From Diphasiastrum complanatum (taxonomy: Eukaryota; Streptophyta; Lycopodiopsida; Lycopodiales; Lycopodiaceae), in assembly GCA_029204225.1 (NCBI GenBank), contig CM055106.1:5184858-5248857 (forward strand): DNA of 64,000 nucleotides, given 5' to 3'. Below are positions 33,445 through 46,852 of the stretch, in pieces. A program made the position numbers and the translations under genes. Under the pieces are notes generated by a model, which worked only from the letters and a program-made list of their open reading frames with translations, ran no database searches and was not told where the DNA came from. Numbering within the stretch: the stretch's first letter is position 1; each line of letters starts with the position of its first letter.

Positions 33445-35673
33445 GCTCAATGGACATGAAGTATAAAAATTACCATGCACTGAATTTTTTTTTTTATTAT
33501 CGTTTTATCACCCCAAATAGCATTTTTGGAAACCCGCCTAATCAAATTATGAAAAATAAATTCATTTGGAATCCTTTTAAATTCTAGAGGGGTTTCAGAA
33601 TGCAGCACAACTATGGTCTTGGACATTATATTATTATTTTGAATCTTTGAGTAAATTTCATCTTTGACTTGGCACTCTCTGGGTGAGTGACCCTTGTTAA
33701 GACGAAAGTGTGTTTTATGTTGAGGCTTTTCTGTACTATCTTTGCTATTTGCAACATTTCTTAAGTATCTTGCAAGCAACTAGATGTGGCCTGCACCTTG
33801 AGACCTTTGAGTTTGACAGAAATATGCAGATTCGAACTGGCTAGTATAGTTTGAATCGTGAAAAGGTCTGAACCCTTTTTTTTTTTCTGTTTTTTTTCCT
33901 ATTGGGGGCCAAAAAGCCATCAGGCCAGTTCGAACTGGTTCGAACCGCCCCCTAAGGGTTCGATGGTTCGAACCGCGGTGCGATGCAACTATAGAATCCA
34001 TATATAATCGTAAAAGTACAAGATTTGGCAAAGTAGAATGCTTCGCATTGTGATATGCTAACTCATCCACTGGGAGGTACCCCTCCCCAGCTAAGACTTG
34101 AGATAATCTCCAATTTCCTGAAAACCAATAGTTAGCACTGACCAATGGACTTGCAATCTCGATCATTGATCATGTCATTTGCAATCCATACAGCCTGAAC
34201 AACAATGCAACTAAAAGTTGTGCTAGCTTAGGTGTTTTGACAATACTTTTGGGTGACACTGATGAGGAAGAATCATATGATTGCCACATAAAAATAGACA
34301 GGAGCTGTTAAGAAGACAATGGATTTTCAATAGAAGAAGAATTGGACTAAAGTCGGCTGTTCTTGTTGTGGAATGCCTTTGATCACATCACTAAGAGTAA
34401 GACCTAGTTTTCTGTCTTTATAAGAGTGAAGTCTATTTGGAACTAATACATAGTGAAAGCTTTGAGAATAATGTACCAGGATCGCAAGAGATGTGGGAAG
34501 ATTTTTTAAGACCTAATGAAGTTACAAATGTTATGAAGAAGTGGTTATGGCCTCTTTAAATACTCAAATTACAAGTACTTAGTACTTACATAGGGTCAGA
34601 ACCAAAATATTACCAAGATGATATCCTACTGCTTTATTACTAGAGTAGAGAGAACTTTTCACATCCTTGGTCGTATTACTCCACTCACCTTCGATGCATT
34701 GAATTCATTCGAGTTAATCAATATTCTATTTTGACCCTTCACTGCGAATTAGCTTTGCACCTCAAGACCATAAATTTCAAAGTTCATTACAGGCAAAGCA
34801 GCAATCAAGTAGGACCTAAAGCTTTGATAAATTTTTGTAAAAGTGAATCCAATGATTGTGTGATTTGCCAAGGATCCAGCAGGATTTTTTTTTGCTATGC
34901 AAAAGTTGGACAAGGTAATTGTTCCCACTTTTGAAGAGTAGTAACATGCAACCCAAGTAAATCAAGTGTCTATGTTCATCATCTGGGGCATACAGCATGT
35001 ATTAGATTAAGTTAATGAATGTGATAGCATGTTAAATAACGGTGTGCATGAGATGAGCTTTCTGTGTCACGATGTGATGTGATCAGCTATCCATTAAAAG
35101 GAAGTTAGATGTGTTCTTAAGCCGAGGTCATTTATTTTAGTGACTTAAGTAGGCACTTACTGGACCCTGAGAAGATGACATTTTGGGCATGTAGAACCAA
35201 CCCTGCCTGTATCTATTGTATTTTGTATGGAGAGCTAGAAGGTTTGTTTATTACATTAGCATGAGCATGCCTGAACCAGATCCTGAACCAGGCAACCATC
35301 TTTCTAAATGTAAGTGTCCACTTTCTCCTTGGTAAGTGCTCTCATATCACTTTTGCTACTTAACAACTAAGAACATTATTGAAGAACCACAAGCACTAAA
35401 TATATGTTGGGGAAGTATTCTTAATGCTACAGATTTAAGAAAAGAATGTTGACCAAACAGAGTCTCATTCATGATTTAGGATGGTCTTGCTATATGTATT
35501 TTTGTATGTGAGCACTGAGTACACCTACACCTGTGATATGGGAAAACACAGCTTGGACTTCTGCTTCTAGGTTATAACAAAACAGTTGTGGCGAAAAAGA
35601 ATCTTGTTTGATGCTGTGATGTCTATGGTGCTTGACAGCTGTTTAGAGGCTATTTGTAATTTTTTATATCAAA
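33445..35673. other. Intergenic stretch, no supported gene
   Basis: AT-rich. The short ORFs on either strand (for example minus 33780-34166, plus 34731-34934) show no domain I recognise. At 33925-33975 there are short GTTCGAA-type inverted repeats. The last kilobase may include promoter and 5' UTR of the VPS26C gene but I see no decisive signal. Confidence 0.4.
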
Positions 35674-35902
35674 GTGCCACTTGTGGAAGTCATAATGAAA
35701 TATTCAAGCCTGAATTTTGTGAAGGATGTCTTGGACGGAGTTTTGGTTGTCACAACACCTTCAAATTTGTCCCATCAAGGATTACGATTGAGAACTACCG
35801 GAACAATATCAATGCAGGTATTTGATAAGCCTTTTAGAAATTGCTCTTATTTTAACATGGTATATAGCTTTCACTCCAAACATCACTGACATGTGCAGGC
35901 AA

Positions 35903-35959
<57 letters not shown>

Positions 35960-37397
35960 AGCTTTATTAATGTCTTTTCCATGCCATAAGGCACATAAGA
36001 CTGAACAGCACATCAAAAAGATGGAAACTAGACGGAATGATGCCATCAACTAATTGAGCTTATATGGTATGCAGATCATTTACAAGTTCAACTGAACATC
36101 TCTTCTATTCTCTAACTCTAAACAATCTCAAATATCTCAATCAAACTCTCATTAATAGCAAACTTCATTTGGTGACTACTTTTGTAATAATTTAACAAAT
36201 GGTGTCATAAAAGGAAAAACACCATCTAGTGTAATGTACTTGAAATTATTTGTGTCCACATGCTTTGTGCACGATCAGTTCAATGTAAGGACCAAAGATT
36301 ATCCTACTTAAATCAAAGGAATAATGGTAGTTTTTTTCTCTTCAAGTAGAGATTGTAGAATCTACATTTTCTCCACCAAAGATGTTGTCAATGGTGGAAA
36401 TATGATCTTTCGTGAGTGGAAGACGTGGAAGACTTGCAAACTTGAAGGAGCACTTTTGGATCAGTTTACGGTCTACAAATCGAATAATACCATCCATGTA
36501 GATCAGCTGTTTTCCATTTGTTAAAGCTTCCTGTCTTGCCTTTTTCCATTCTTGAACCTGAATGAAAGTAATGTCTTCGTCCAAGTATATCTTGGTATCC
36601 CACAGTTTTGATCTCTTACCTATCATTTAGATGGGATCTATTGGTGCGTTCCTGTTGAAGTCTAGTGATAGGGTTAACTCTACATGCGATATAGACGTGA
36701 AGCATATGACAGGAGTATCTGGATCCTTCTTAGGCCGCCATGCGGTATCCATACCTTTGTTATGGTGCTGAAGAGCCTCTTCCAAAAACTTCTTAGCTTC
36801 GCCAATAGCATCCTAGGAGTTCGTAATACCTCTAATCCGAACATTAAGAGCACGGCTCTCAGTGAACGTAGCTGAGATAAATGAAGGTGAAGGAGGAGGT
36901 GGAGGATTAGTAGTAATTGAACCTTTAAGTACTTCTGCCCAAGTCTGGACAGCCGTATGATGTTACTGCTCCACTTGATTTTCAGTTGTTGGATCTTAGC
37001 TGAATTAGTCGTGTAAAAGGAAGCTTCACTTTTAATAACTGCAACTTCTTTCTTGAGATCTTCAATAGATGTATCCAGCTTTTGAAGGTGCAATTGCACA
37101 GAGAATAAAAGATTTATGAGAAGCAAGTCGTCCCCTGTGATTGTTAAGGTATTGGAATATACGGAGAATCTACGGTGGTTGGAGTCAGAGGGAGAACTAC
37201 AATAGGTTCACTATTGTGAAGAATAGGATTGGATGGGGAGATAGGATGTTCAATAGGCATAGAAGGAGAGGGAGAAGGAAGATCTGGCTGTGAGGAAGAT
37301 GTTGAAGCAATGCTGGAAATGGAAGATGGGGCGAGAAGGGGCATTAGCCCCTTTATGATGAGGCATTTCAGACTTGAAGAAGCAGCGATTCTGCAAG

Positions 37398-37450
<53 letters not shown>

Positions 37451-37639
37451 AGAGATTTCAAAACTTTTGTTTTGGGTTTTGCAGCTGAGCTCCAGAGCTG
37501 TTGGTGTTTTAGAATCTTTGTACACTTCAATCAAACCGATACAGCTGATGTGAGCACTGACCTTTGTATTTTAACCTTACAAAATTTGGAAATCAGGTGA
37601 TGAACATAAAGATGTGTGCTTAAGGGTTGAGAAGACTAT

Positions 37640-37706
<67 letters not shown>

Positions 37707-38480
37707 ACCACTACAGATGCCCATTATTATAAACTGCATTTGTATATGCAGGGACAAGATTGTTGACATAAGTGCCGCTGGGAAATTGCTAGCTGGAAAA
37801 ACGGAGGTTCATTTCTGGACTCGGGCTTCCCAGTTCTTAGTTTTAGCTGGATAGACCCTAAACCTGTGATGCTGTTCTTTATTATTGGATAATTTATGCC
37901 TTACGTCTATTTTCAGCTTCCTTTTCATATTGCATTGGATGCCCCAAAGAGCCATGCAGAGTATATTCTTCATGAAACTTACCATGGTGTATACATCAAC
38001 ATTCAGGTTGGCAGTCTTTTCTTTTGAAACATTACGAATATTGGTATGCTGTAAGGTCTCTTTAGGCGATTGTTTCATAGTTCAGCTCAGTACTTATCAT
38101 GCTTGTCTATGATATTTGAACGAAAATGCCAAGAATCTATTTTTTCCCCTGCTGCAGTATTCTGTCACTGCTGAAGTATTAAGAGGGTATCTCCAAAAGT
38201 CTTTATCATCAACTGTGGAGTTTATTGTGGAAGGCAGGAGAGGTTAGATGGCATATAGATCTGTGCTACTGAAATCAGTGCTTCAGGCCATTGAGACAGT
38301 ACAACATATTGTAATTTGTAACTTTGGCTCCAGGAAAGATTCCATTGGTTCCACTTGCTGCAGAGCCTGTTAGCTTTTATATCACTCAAGATACACAGAA
38401 GCATGCACTTTTGCCCAAAATACGTTCAGGTGAATTTCTTTATTATTAGTTATCAATAGATGAAGGTTTCTATCTCAACG

Positions 38481-38562
<82 letters not shown>

Positions 38563-39706
38563 GCGTGGCTTGAGCCTGCTTTTCATATGATTGGATGAAG
38601 AAGGATGCGTTTGGCAGGTGGATTCCGAGTTACTGGCAGGGTAGTCACTCGATGCTCTCTCTCAGAACCTCTGACAGGAGATCTAACTGTCGAGAGTTGT
38701 TCTGTGCCGATCAGCTCGATTGAAATTCAGCTTATCCGAGTTGAATCTGTTGCTGTTGGGGAGAGAATGGCACAAGAGAAGACAGAGATACAGACCACTC
38801 AAGTAAGTTGACAAATTTTACTTGCTTTTTGTGTTGCAAGTCTGACCCGCGAAACTACATGTAATATCTAGATAAACAAATTTGTCTGATTCGTGTGCAG
38901 AAACCTTGAGAATATGCTTCTATAGGCTTGTATTTGATGGTTAGCTTGCAGATGGTGATATATGTAGGGGTTTGACATTACCAATATATATTATTCTTCC
39001 ACGACTTTATACATGTCCTACACTCTCTGCAGGGTATGTCTTTCCTACAGCTTTGATCTGCACATAGACAGCAGGTGTTTTTTTTTTTGTCATAAGTCTA
39101 GGTACTTTCAGAAGTGGATTCGGACTGTACTTTATGAGCATGTTGAAGTGTTTACCTAATTATTATGCTAAGCTTTGAGATGAATATCGTTTTCAATCAG
39201 ATAAGTAGACTCAGAACTGTTAATTATATGCAGATCCTGCTTTGTCACCTTAAAATAATCACTCTATTGATGTAATCCAGATATTTGCTATGAATTATAG
39301 AAGATGAGTTGTCACTGCCTTTTGCAATGTCTTTTCTTTCCTGATTCATTTTGTATTTTAATTCAAGTTATATGGACTATTTCGTTTCTTTGGAAATTTA
39401 TGGAAATTGTTGAATCCAGATCTTTTGCAGTGGAGTTTGAGCTATCTGTGATTATTATTTTTGATAGTGGAATGTCAAAACGCTATCGTCTTTATGAACC
39501 AGATGCATCTAACCAATCGGTATGCATGAAACTACTTGAAGCAATCACCTTTCATGTGCATCTGATATTTGGAAAATGTCCTCCGACATACTTGCTCAGA
39601 ATTTTTTGTTAATTCTCGTTTTTCGGCCTGTGTTCTGTTTTAACTGTTGCCATCTTTTATGCAGATGGCTTCTGAAACTTTACCATTGAGATTGGTTCGA
39701 CAGTGA
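35674..39706 (+). CDS. VPS26C: VPS26C (DSCR3-like) arrestin-fold subunit, ten exons
   Basis: Exons (GT/AG, phases all consistent): about 35674-35817, 37485-37549, 37752-37806, 37917-38006, 38158-38242, 38334-38429, 38618-38802, 38945-39033, 39420-39519, 39665-39706 (TGA). The spliced frame is about 316 codons, the usual size of the family, without stops. Recognisable blocks: LSHQGLRLRTTGTISMQ, VGVLESLYTSIKPIQL, YHGVYINIQYSVTAEVLRGY, YITQDTQKHALLPKIRSGGF, ITSIDI-like SSIEIQLIRVES, LADGDICRGLTLPIYIILPR and C-terminal LPLRLV. VPS26C is the arrestin-like subunit of the Retriever endosomal recycling complex in animals and is conserved in plants; the role here is inferred from family. The start is uncertain: the position aligned with the family's initiator is GTG (35674); the first in-frame ATG is 35695. 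Introns are 110-1667 bp and rich in microsatellites. Confidence 0.93.
35907..35957. repeat. (AG)n microsatellite in VPS26C intron 1
   Basis: About 25 AG units, 90 bp after the exon 1 donor. Confidence 0.97.
37400..37447. repeat. (AG)n microsatellite before VPS26C exon 2
   Basis: About 24 AG units ending roughly 37 bp upstream of the exon 2 acceptor (37484). Confidence 0.97.
37640..37709. repeat. Compound (CT)n(CA)n microsatellite in VPS26C intron 2
   Basis: CT run with one interruption followed directly by an AC run; it fills about a third of the 202-bp intron. Confidence 0.97.
38487..38561. repeat. Compound (CT)n(CA)n microsatellite in VPS26C intron 6
   Basis: CT run then AC run; about 40 percent of the 188-bp intron 6 (38430-38617). 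Confidence 0.97.
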
Positions 39707-42700
39707 ATGTTATGCTTGAAAGCTATTTGGTACTGATGCTGGTGATCAGCTGCTTGATCCGAAGTTTATTGCTCCTTACAATCAGAATTTTGCTTCATAA
39801 GTGCTGTCTTCTTCTGGAATAAATTTGAGGATATCAATGTAGACGGTAATAAAGCGATAGAACACAACTTCAATTCCTTGAGTACAGAAAATCTCGAAAG
39901 TGCTATAATGCATGTGGATAACTTTCTGCACACAAGTGCTGTAGCTTTTTGGTATGCTGAACGATTGTCATGTTCTTGCTTGTGGAAAGTTCTGATTTTA
40001 TTCTACTTTCTTACACTGTTGTCTTCCTTCTCGAGCATTTAATATTGTTTTTAGTAAAAATGTCATGCCCTAGAATATTTACAAAGATAAAGCTAGTTTT
40101 CATATTTTCTGCTTTTTAATGATCTATGTGATAAATTCCTAGAATTATGGCAGTCTTGTGTGTAAAACTGCATCAAATCAGAGATTTCCACAAGAGAGAG
40201 CTTGAAACTGATGATAAGCTTTAGAACTAGCCAGTCACATGCTTCTCCTTAGTTCCAACTTCCAAAATAATAATATTGTGAATTTGATTGATAAAGAGAG
40301 TGTAAAACTATATGCTTTCCACGTTTAAATTTTTTGATGGCAAACAATCTATCCAATTGAGTTGAAAGTGGAGGCCTCTTGTAGGAATAAAGACTTCAAA
40401 TTATACGAGGCATGTCTTACATATTTGCATTGCTGATCTGCAAAGTAGGAATGTGTAAACTTTGAACAAGAATTGAGGCACGTCTTACATAATTGTATCT
40501 TACTCTTGTTTAGGTACAACTTGTTTATATCAATTTTCTCTCATGTAAATCCCGTTGAAATTGACGGTTAATCGTCGATATGTGAGGATATTTGTGAGAA
40601 CTGTTGATTATTTTTACCTTTTTCTTTTTCTAAAATATTTCAATGCAATTGCTTAACATTTTACAATTGTGGAAATAAAGAGAAACTTTTATCCTTTTGA
40701 GGATGTCATGTTGTTTGCATGCACAATTGAAACCATTGATTTTGGTCATGTGTTTTCACATGTACAATTGCAGTAGTTGATTCCTGGCATGCCAACATAA
40801 CAGGTGCAGCAGTTTTCAATTTTCTAAACAAGGAGGTACCATGAGAAAGCTAAGAAAGGTTATTGTACATGAGGGCTCATTGTACATGTCAATTTTTTGT
40901 TGGAATGATAAAAAAAGAAAGACTATTTCATAGATTTGAGTGGGTGGCATTCTCTTAAGTGAGTTTCTCATATATTTTTTTTGTAGATATAGTTCTCTTT
41001 AAATTTTGTGCTTTTGCATTGAATCCTAAACTACATCTTAGTTGCATTTAGTTGAGTATCCACAATGTTGAAAATTCTATGAAGTGGTGTATTGAGCCGA
41101 AAATGAGCATGAACAAACCATCTCAACTTGCTTTTTCCATTGTTGTTAAAATTTAATCTCTTCAAATGAATGATTATAAGGCAAACAAATAAAACACACA
41201 CAATAATTTTGCAATGTGCCTCGCTATTAGACTTTTCTTAGATATTGAATATTTATATTGTAACAAAAGATAGTATTAGCATTGGTAGTGAACACATGAG
41301 AGGGAACCTTGAACAAAGTGTTGAAAAGATCCAAGCTCCATCGAAGGCACAAATAATATAGAAATCACTTGGCATAAGATACTTGAAAAATGGAGATCCA
41401 TAAGAAGGTAAAAATGTTTATGTGTAAGCAATTTGATCAATTTGCTTAATCAAAAGAGAGAAAACTTACTCTTGGTGAGAGATTGACCTCATTGAAGAGC
41501 AGAGATGTTAGCTGATATTTTCGCTCGAAAAATCGGGCTAATATTAAAGTTTAAGTTCGCAATAACTGAAAAAATCGGCATGTAAAACTCGATTATTAGA
41601 GAAAAACTGCACAAATTTGTCTTAGAATTGGGTCTCAGCCTGCCCCTAAAATGGCTAGACACAGTTTAAAAGTAAGAAGTTGACTTTTCAAAAAAATCGT
41701 CAAAAATATTTTGTGGTCAAGGTTTGTAAGACCGAGCCAAGAGTGCCGGTCCACCTAGAACTGGGTCCCAGCCCATCCTAAATGAGGCTAGAGCAAATTT
41801 TGCGGTCTTAGAAATGGTCGATAAATATTTTACGACTTTTCAAAAAAATGGCTAGTTATAAAAGAATGGTCGGTATGACCGTGCTAAAATCTCACCATGT
41901 ACCGAGTCCATTTTTTACTAACATATGATCACTCAATGTATTTTTCAAGGAAACCGTGTTGTTGTGGGAGCCCTAGTCAGAAATGCCGAAAAAGTCAACC
42001 TCAAGAAAAAATCGAAAAAGATGTTTCGGGTAAAAACGAAACCGAGAAATATGGATTTAGTGTCAAGGAATCACAAAAACCCTAACAACAAAGTTTGGAC
42101 AATTTACGGGCAATTAACGAAATGAGCGGACGGTCCACCATCCGCGGTTGAAAAACACCACTTTGGTTAAAGTGTCTAGTCACACCCGCCGTCGGTACTG
42201 TCTAGTGAAATACTTAGATCTGAAGATCGACAAAAATACCACTGCTTATCAAACAAAGCAATGTATATAACCTACACCTCATGAGCACTCTATACAGCAA
42301 GGAAAAAATGACAAAGAAAACTAAGACCCACTCATATCAGTTTCACGAGAACTAATTTTTTTCGAACGTTTCCCGTACGACCATATAAGGGCACGGTCTT
42401 ACCTAGTGAGCACCATGTGATTTTAAAGTACATACTCATCCATTGTGGCCTACATTTATAATCCAAAAGGTAAAGGTACAATCCTAAAATCTGAAGGTAG
42501 TGTCCTAATCTTGAGGGACCAAACAAGGGGATAGGGACAAATTCTTAAGACTCAACAGATGGTATTCTAAAGTGAAGGCATAAGGATAGTACCTTAGGAT
42601 TTCAGGGTAGCTCCTTCATGGAGCTCCAAACCACCACTTTCCTTCCTCATTCTTGAGTGTGCTTAGTGTGATGAATATTCATATCTAAGAAAGTTCATTT

Positions 42701-42856
42701 CACCATTTTTTGGATGTCATTTTGGATATGAATGCTTAGTGCACAGGTGGGAATGTAGTTGAAGAAGGCAAACATGTTTTAGAAGCAAGAGATTGATAAA
42801 TAGATGATACTAAGTGTAGCATATTTTGACGATGGATAACTTGCGGATGTAATCAT
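39707..42856. other. 3' flank of VPS26C and intergenic DNA, no supported gene
   Basis: AT-rich, only short ORFs. 39707-39960 may be 3' UTR. Around 41630-41890 short phrases recur (GGGTCCCAGCCC/GGGTCTCAGCC) suggesting diverged repeats. No element or gene is recognised. Confidence 0.4.
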
Positions 42857-43715
42857 AATTTTGTTGAGTAGGCCATTGTGCTCGTTGGCAGACATCACAT
42901 GTCTGAATAAAATTTTCTGTGTCCTTATGAAGTGCAGGCCACCAACAACCGGATTGTAAAAGTTTGCGAACAGTAATATCTGTAGAAAAGTGTCCTCCAC
43001 CCATGCCATCATGTGAAAACATGATTACATCTGGTACTTCATGCGGTAAAACACATCTTCGTAAAATATTATCTGATCCACGACGATACAATTGTCCTGC
43101 AATTAATTGAAAAAGGTTGAGCCTTATGAATCAATTGTCTTTTCTGTATTTTTGTCAAAGAGTCATTCGGTTGTCCTAGCATCAGGTACTCAACAATATC
43201 TGCTGCCCACTCAGCTACTGCTTCAACATAGAACAACGCAGCATCTGGTAGTTCATCATCCACTTCAGTATTAACTGGTGCGAATTCAATTCGCGAAACG
43301 TGATCGGCTAGATAATGTTGCTTCCCCTTTCTGACCACAATTCGAAAGTCAAATTCAATCAACAATAATAATCATCTTGCAATACGTCCAGTATTACACG
43401 TCTTATTTACCAAGTAAAATAATGGTTGATGATCCGTATAAAATACAAAGTGCGTTTCCATGAGGTAGTGATGAAATTTTCGAACAGAAAAAATCATGGC
43501 TAGCGCTTCAAGTTCTGTTGTTGAATAATTCTTCTCTAGATTTGTAAGCTGTTTGCTTGCAAATCGTATAGGATAATTCTTCTTATAGTCACCTGGCTAC
43601 GTCAAAACTGATCCAATGGCATATTTTGAGGCATCCGTATGAACATGAAACTCTAATGTCCAATCTAGAGAACGCAGTATTGGTGCTGAAGATAATGCTT
43701 ACTCAACCTGAAATC
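42857..43715 (-). pseudogene. Gypsy RNase H-integrase fragment, sister of element 4
   Basis: Collinear with 49899-50740 at high identity: RNase H end (TDHQPLFYLVNK region), KGKQHYLADHVSRIEFAPVN, DDELPDAALFYVE, SLTKIQKRQLIHKAQP, and HHCC zinc domain (GGHFSTDITVRKLLQSGCWW, CDVCQRA). Homology stops sharply at both ends. It keeps Arg (CGA) at two places where element 4 has TGA. Confidence 0.9.
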
Positions 43716-44760
43716 AAGTACACATTGATAGAACCTCAAAACAATCAAAACAAATGTAGACAAATGGAGAGAATCACTCAAAATTGCTTCCAAAACCAAG
43801 ATTGGTGTCTCATACTGATTATGTCCAAATGTGGCTCTATATATACAATAAGTGAGAGCTCGTGGTACTGATCATCCCTCTGATTCCACATGTGTGAAGG
43901 TGCTTTGTCATTTGATGATTCATCATGCAAAACTGACACTTGGACAAAACCTTCTATTTTGGGCACTTTTGGTCCATTTTCCTTCTATATTGAGATCTAC
44001 TTGGAAATCTTCTAGAAGTCAAAATTTGCCTACTTCAGCTTATTCGACACGTGTGAGCTGTCCTCTACGCATGGGATATGACACCTAACCAAAGGATGTG
44101 GCTCATGCAATCAATAGATTGATGCCATGTGTCATATGTCTAGAAAACTAGTTTTTGGTTATTTTAGCCACTAGAACTTGAATTAAATCATATGTACAAC
44201 ATATATGATTATGGTACATGACAAGTACACTAGTTTCACACGTGGGAACAGGCTCCACACATGTGTATTTATCTATATATAAGATTTTTGGCATCTACCA
44301 AGCTTATTTTTGCATTTTTCACACTCCTAAAAAATCTAGCTTGATGGAAAACATGATGATCTTGAACTTGACTCCATGGGCTGAATTGGTCTTTCCTGGT
44401 CCAAAAGGTGTGAGGATCAGCCAATGAGCTTGATGTTGATCTGAAATCACCATATCCACGATAGTGCTTCTTTGATGTTGACATCTTTGATAAGCTTGAG
44501 AGCCTTGCACCATCCTAGCACCTCCAAAATTGATTCCTTCCAATTTTCATGTAGATGCTTGACCTTGAGGCTTGCTCCTTCTTCATGTGCATGCTCCTTC
44601 ATGAGAAAATAAAGATTTCTTCTTGATTTATTAGGATCACAAAGATCTACCATCATGTTACCATGATCTAGCGAATTAGACTCATCCAAATTGGCAAGAC
44701 TATGCATGCTATGAGTGTTTGCATCATATCTTCATGCTTGTTTACCATGCTAATCTCAGA
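43716..44760. other. Stretch without a supported gene
   Basis: A possible LTR-like segment: CTATATATACAAT at about 43835-43847 resembles a promoter TATA, and several short tracts of AT-rich sequence follow. No second copy was seen in this window, and no domain in the short ORFs. Confidence 0.3.
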
Positions 44761-46382
44761 TCAAATGAGGATAAATACTTCATTATGGAGACATGTGTCT
44801 TTAGAAGATGATTCACTTACTCTCATAAAGAGTTTACAATATGCCTCAATACAAATTTTCAAACTATGAGTGAACAAATCACTTTTGCTCTTACATGATT
44901 TAAGAGGATACATTTGATGAAATAACCATTTGCTTTCTAATTGATTTAAAATCAATTTCAACCTTTTAAGAACATCATCTATGCTCTCAAGAGAGACTTT
45001 ATACTCAACTAGTATGGCTTTACTCCAATTTTGAGATGCAATGATCTCCCTAAAGCAAATCGATTTAACAAATGACATAAGAGAAATAAGTATACCACAT
45101 AAGATATGCTCCTCTTTCCCTTGAAATGTGAGCCACATGGACTCAACCATATTTCTTGAGTTTCTTTTTGGAATCACAATTTGAAAAGGTCTCTCCTCCT
45201 CAATCCTTGGCACACTTGAACCTTGAGAATGATTCTCCTCCTCAATCCTTGGCACATTTGAACCTGGAGATGACTCCTTAAGATCCTCTTCATGGTGCTC
45301 ATTTTTTATGTAAATCTGAGACCTCCATGTCTCATAGTGATCACAACAAGTATGACCATTCAATATGCACTTCCTATGATTATCAAGATTACTTATGCTA
45401 GAAATGTAAGTCCAAAAATCATCACAACTTGACATGATTTTTCCAATATTGAAATCAAAAGGTATTTCCATCTCAATAAGGCTAACTACTTGCTTATGGA
45501 TATAAGTGTCCACTTTGGATGCTTCACTTATTCTCATAAGAAGTTTACAACTTGACTTTAGGATTGAAAACATACAATTTTCATCTTTATGAATGAACAC
45601 ATCATTCATGATCTTATTGAAACCAAAAGATCCTACATTATGAAGATATTTCCATTTCCTTGACTTCATAACTAATGTAAGCTTACAAGGAAAACATATT
45701 TTGCTATCTTTTAAGGCATCACACTCAACTAGTATTGCCTTAATCCACCTTTGAGATACAAAAATCTCTTCAAAGCAAAATGGTTCTTCATAAGTTGACA
45801 TGATAACATAAATGAAACTATTTTCATTTTGTGATTGTTGCTCCTTATGCTTGATTGATTTCTCTTGGATCATAACAATAAGTTTGAACTTATCTAAAGT
45901 TCTAAGCAAAATACTTTCCAAGGACATAAAATAAATCCAAGTTACTTTCATGAAAGTGACATCTATCTTTGCATCTTGAACCAAACAATGCACTTCCAAA
46001 TGAAAAATTTCAAAAGATTTGACATGTGTTGTGATGGACTCTTGAAGACAAATCTTGCAAGTCCTTATGAGACTCCAAGCCTCATTCACCTTTCCACAAA
46101 GAAAACCCTTTCCTTGGACTTGTCCTTCTTTTATTTGCATTTCGAACTTGAAGCTCCATCCTTCATCTCGACCCCCTTGCTTTGGTTCTCCTTGGATGGA
46201 TTGGTCTTCTTTTTGTAGCATCTTGAGAAAAAATATCCTTCCTTGCCACAAAGGTTGCACTTAGGATCCTTTCTTTCCTTCAATAGGATGCCACCTATTG
46301 ATGCCATGTGAATAAAAACCCGTGATATGATTCTACAAATGTAATTTGTGACTTTCAAGAGACTCGATTTGAACATCTTCAC
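44761..46382 (-). pseudogene. Unknown ORF with internal duplication, preceded by a gag-type zinc knuckle
   Basis: The minus ORF 46382-46131 holds a CCHC-type motif (CNLCGKEGYFFSRC, about 46240-46290) then a Lys-rich stretch. An overlapping minus ORF in another frame, 46260-44761 (499 codons), has no domain I recognise. Its second half is duplicated with a period of about 715 bp: SQRWIKAILVE pairs with SQNWSKAILVE, and CKLLMRISEAS with CKLFMRVSESS. A 39-bp direct repeat encodes NVPRIEEE/SVPRIEEE (about 45196-45270). A gag-derived origin is suggested by the knuckle; function unknown, and the frame change implies it is broken. Confidence 0.5.
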
Positions 46383-46794
46383 TCACAAACCTAAGAATCA
46401 ATATTCACACTAATGACTAGTCACTTGAAAACTTTGCTTTGATCACTAAGACAAAAGCACACAATCTTTGAATCAAATCACAAAAGAAATCAAATCCAAT
46501 CTTCTATTGGACTTATCAAATACCAATGACTCTGTTTTTTTAAAAGTTGAAATGGATATGAAAAGATTTGACACCTAGATTTTCCTTTTCACTTGACTAG
46601 TTCTCTCAACACTTGAGATTCTTGAACAAAAGATGGGTTTTGTTTCAAACACATGAAAATCAAACTTAATCACTTCGTTTGGACTCTCTCTTGACCCAAA
46701 TAATCTCACTCTTGAGATTTACAAACTATACCACCAATTTTTCACATAGCTTAAAAAATAGACAACTAGAGATTCACAAAGATCTCAACCATGC

Positions 46795-46852
46795 GGATTT
46801 AGCACGACCTATATACAAATTAACTATTGTTCCTATTTGGACAGTAGAGGCA
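46795..46852 (+). pseudogene. 58-bp gypsy RT fragment, inverted copy of element 4
   Basis: Plus-strand ADLARPIYKLTIVPIWTVEA corresponds to the minus-strand sequence at about 50777-50838, where CGA (Arg) is TGA. Both ends are abrupt. 46853-46995 has no recognisable feature. Confidence 0.85.

Noticed and set aside
33925-33980. tRNA gene or SINE box B (GGTTCGAA motifs).
   Set aside because: No box A, no cloverleaf, and the motifs are part of short inverted repeats.
33780-34166. Minus 128-codon ORF as copia RNase H.
   Set aside because: No conserved motif could be placed; left as intergenic.
39712-39960. A second host gene downstream of VPS26C.
   Set aside because: Short open stretches in different frames, no domain; 3' UTR is simpler.
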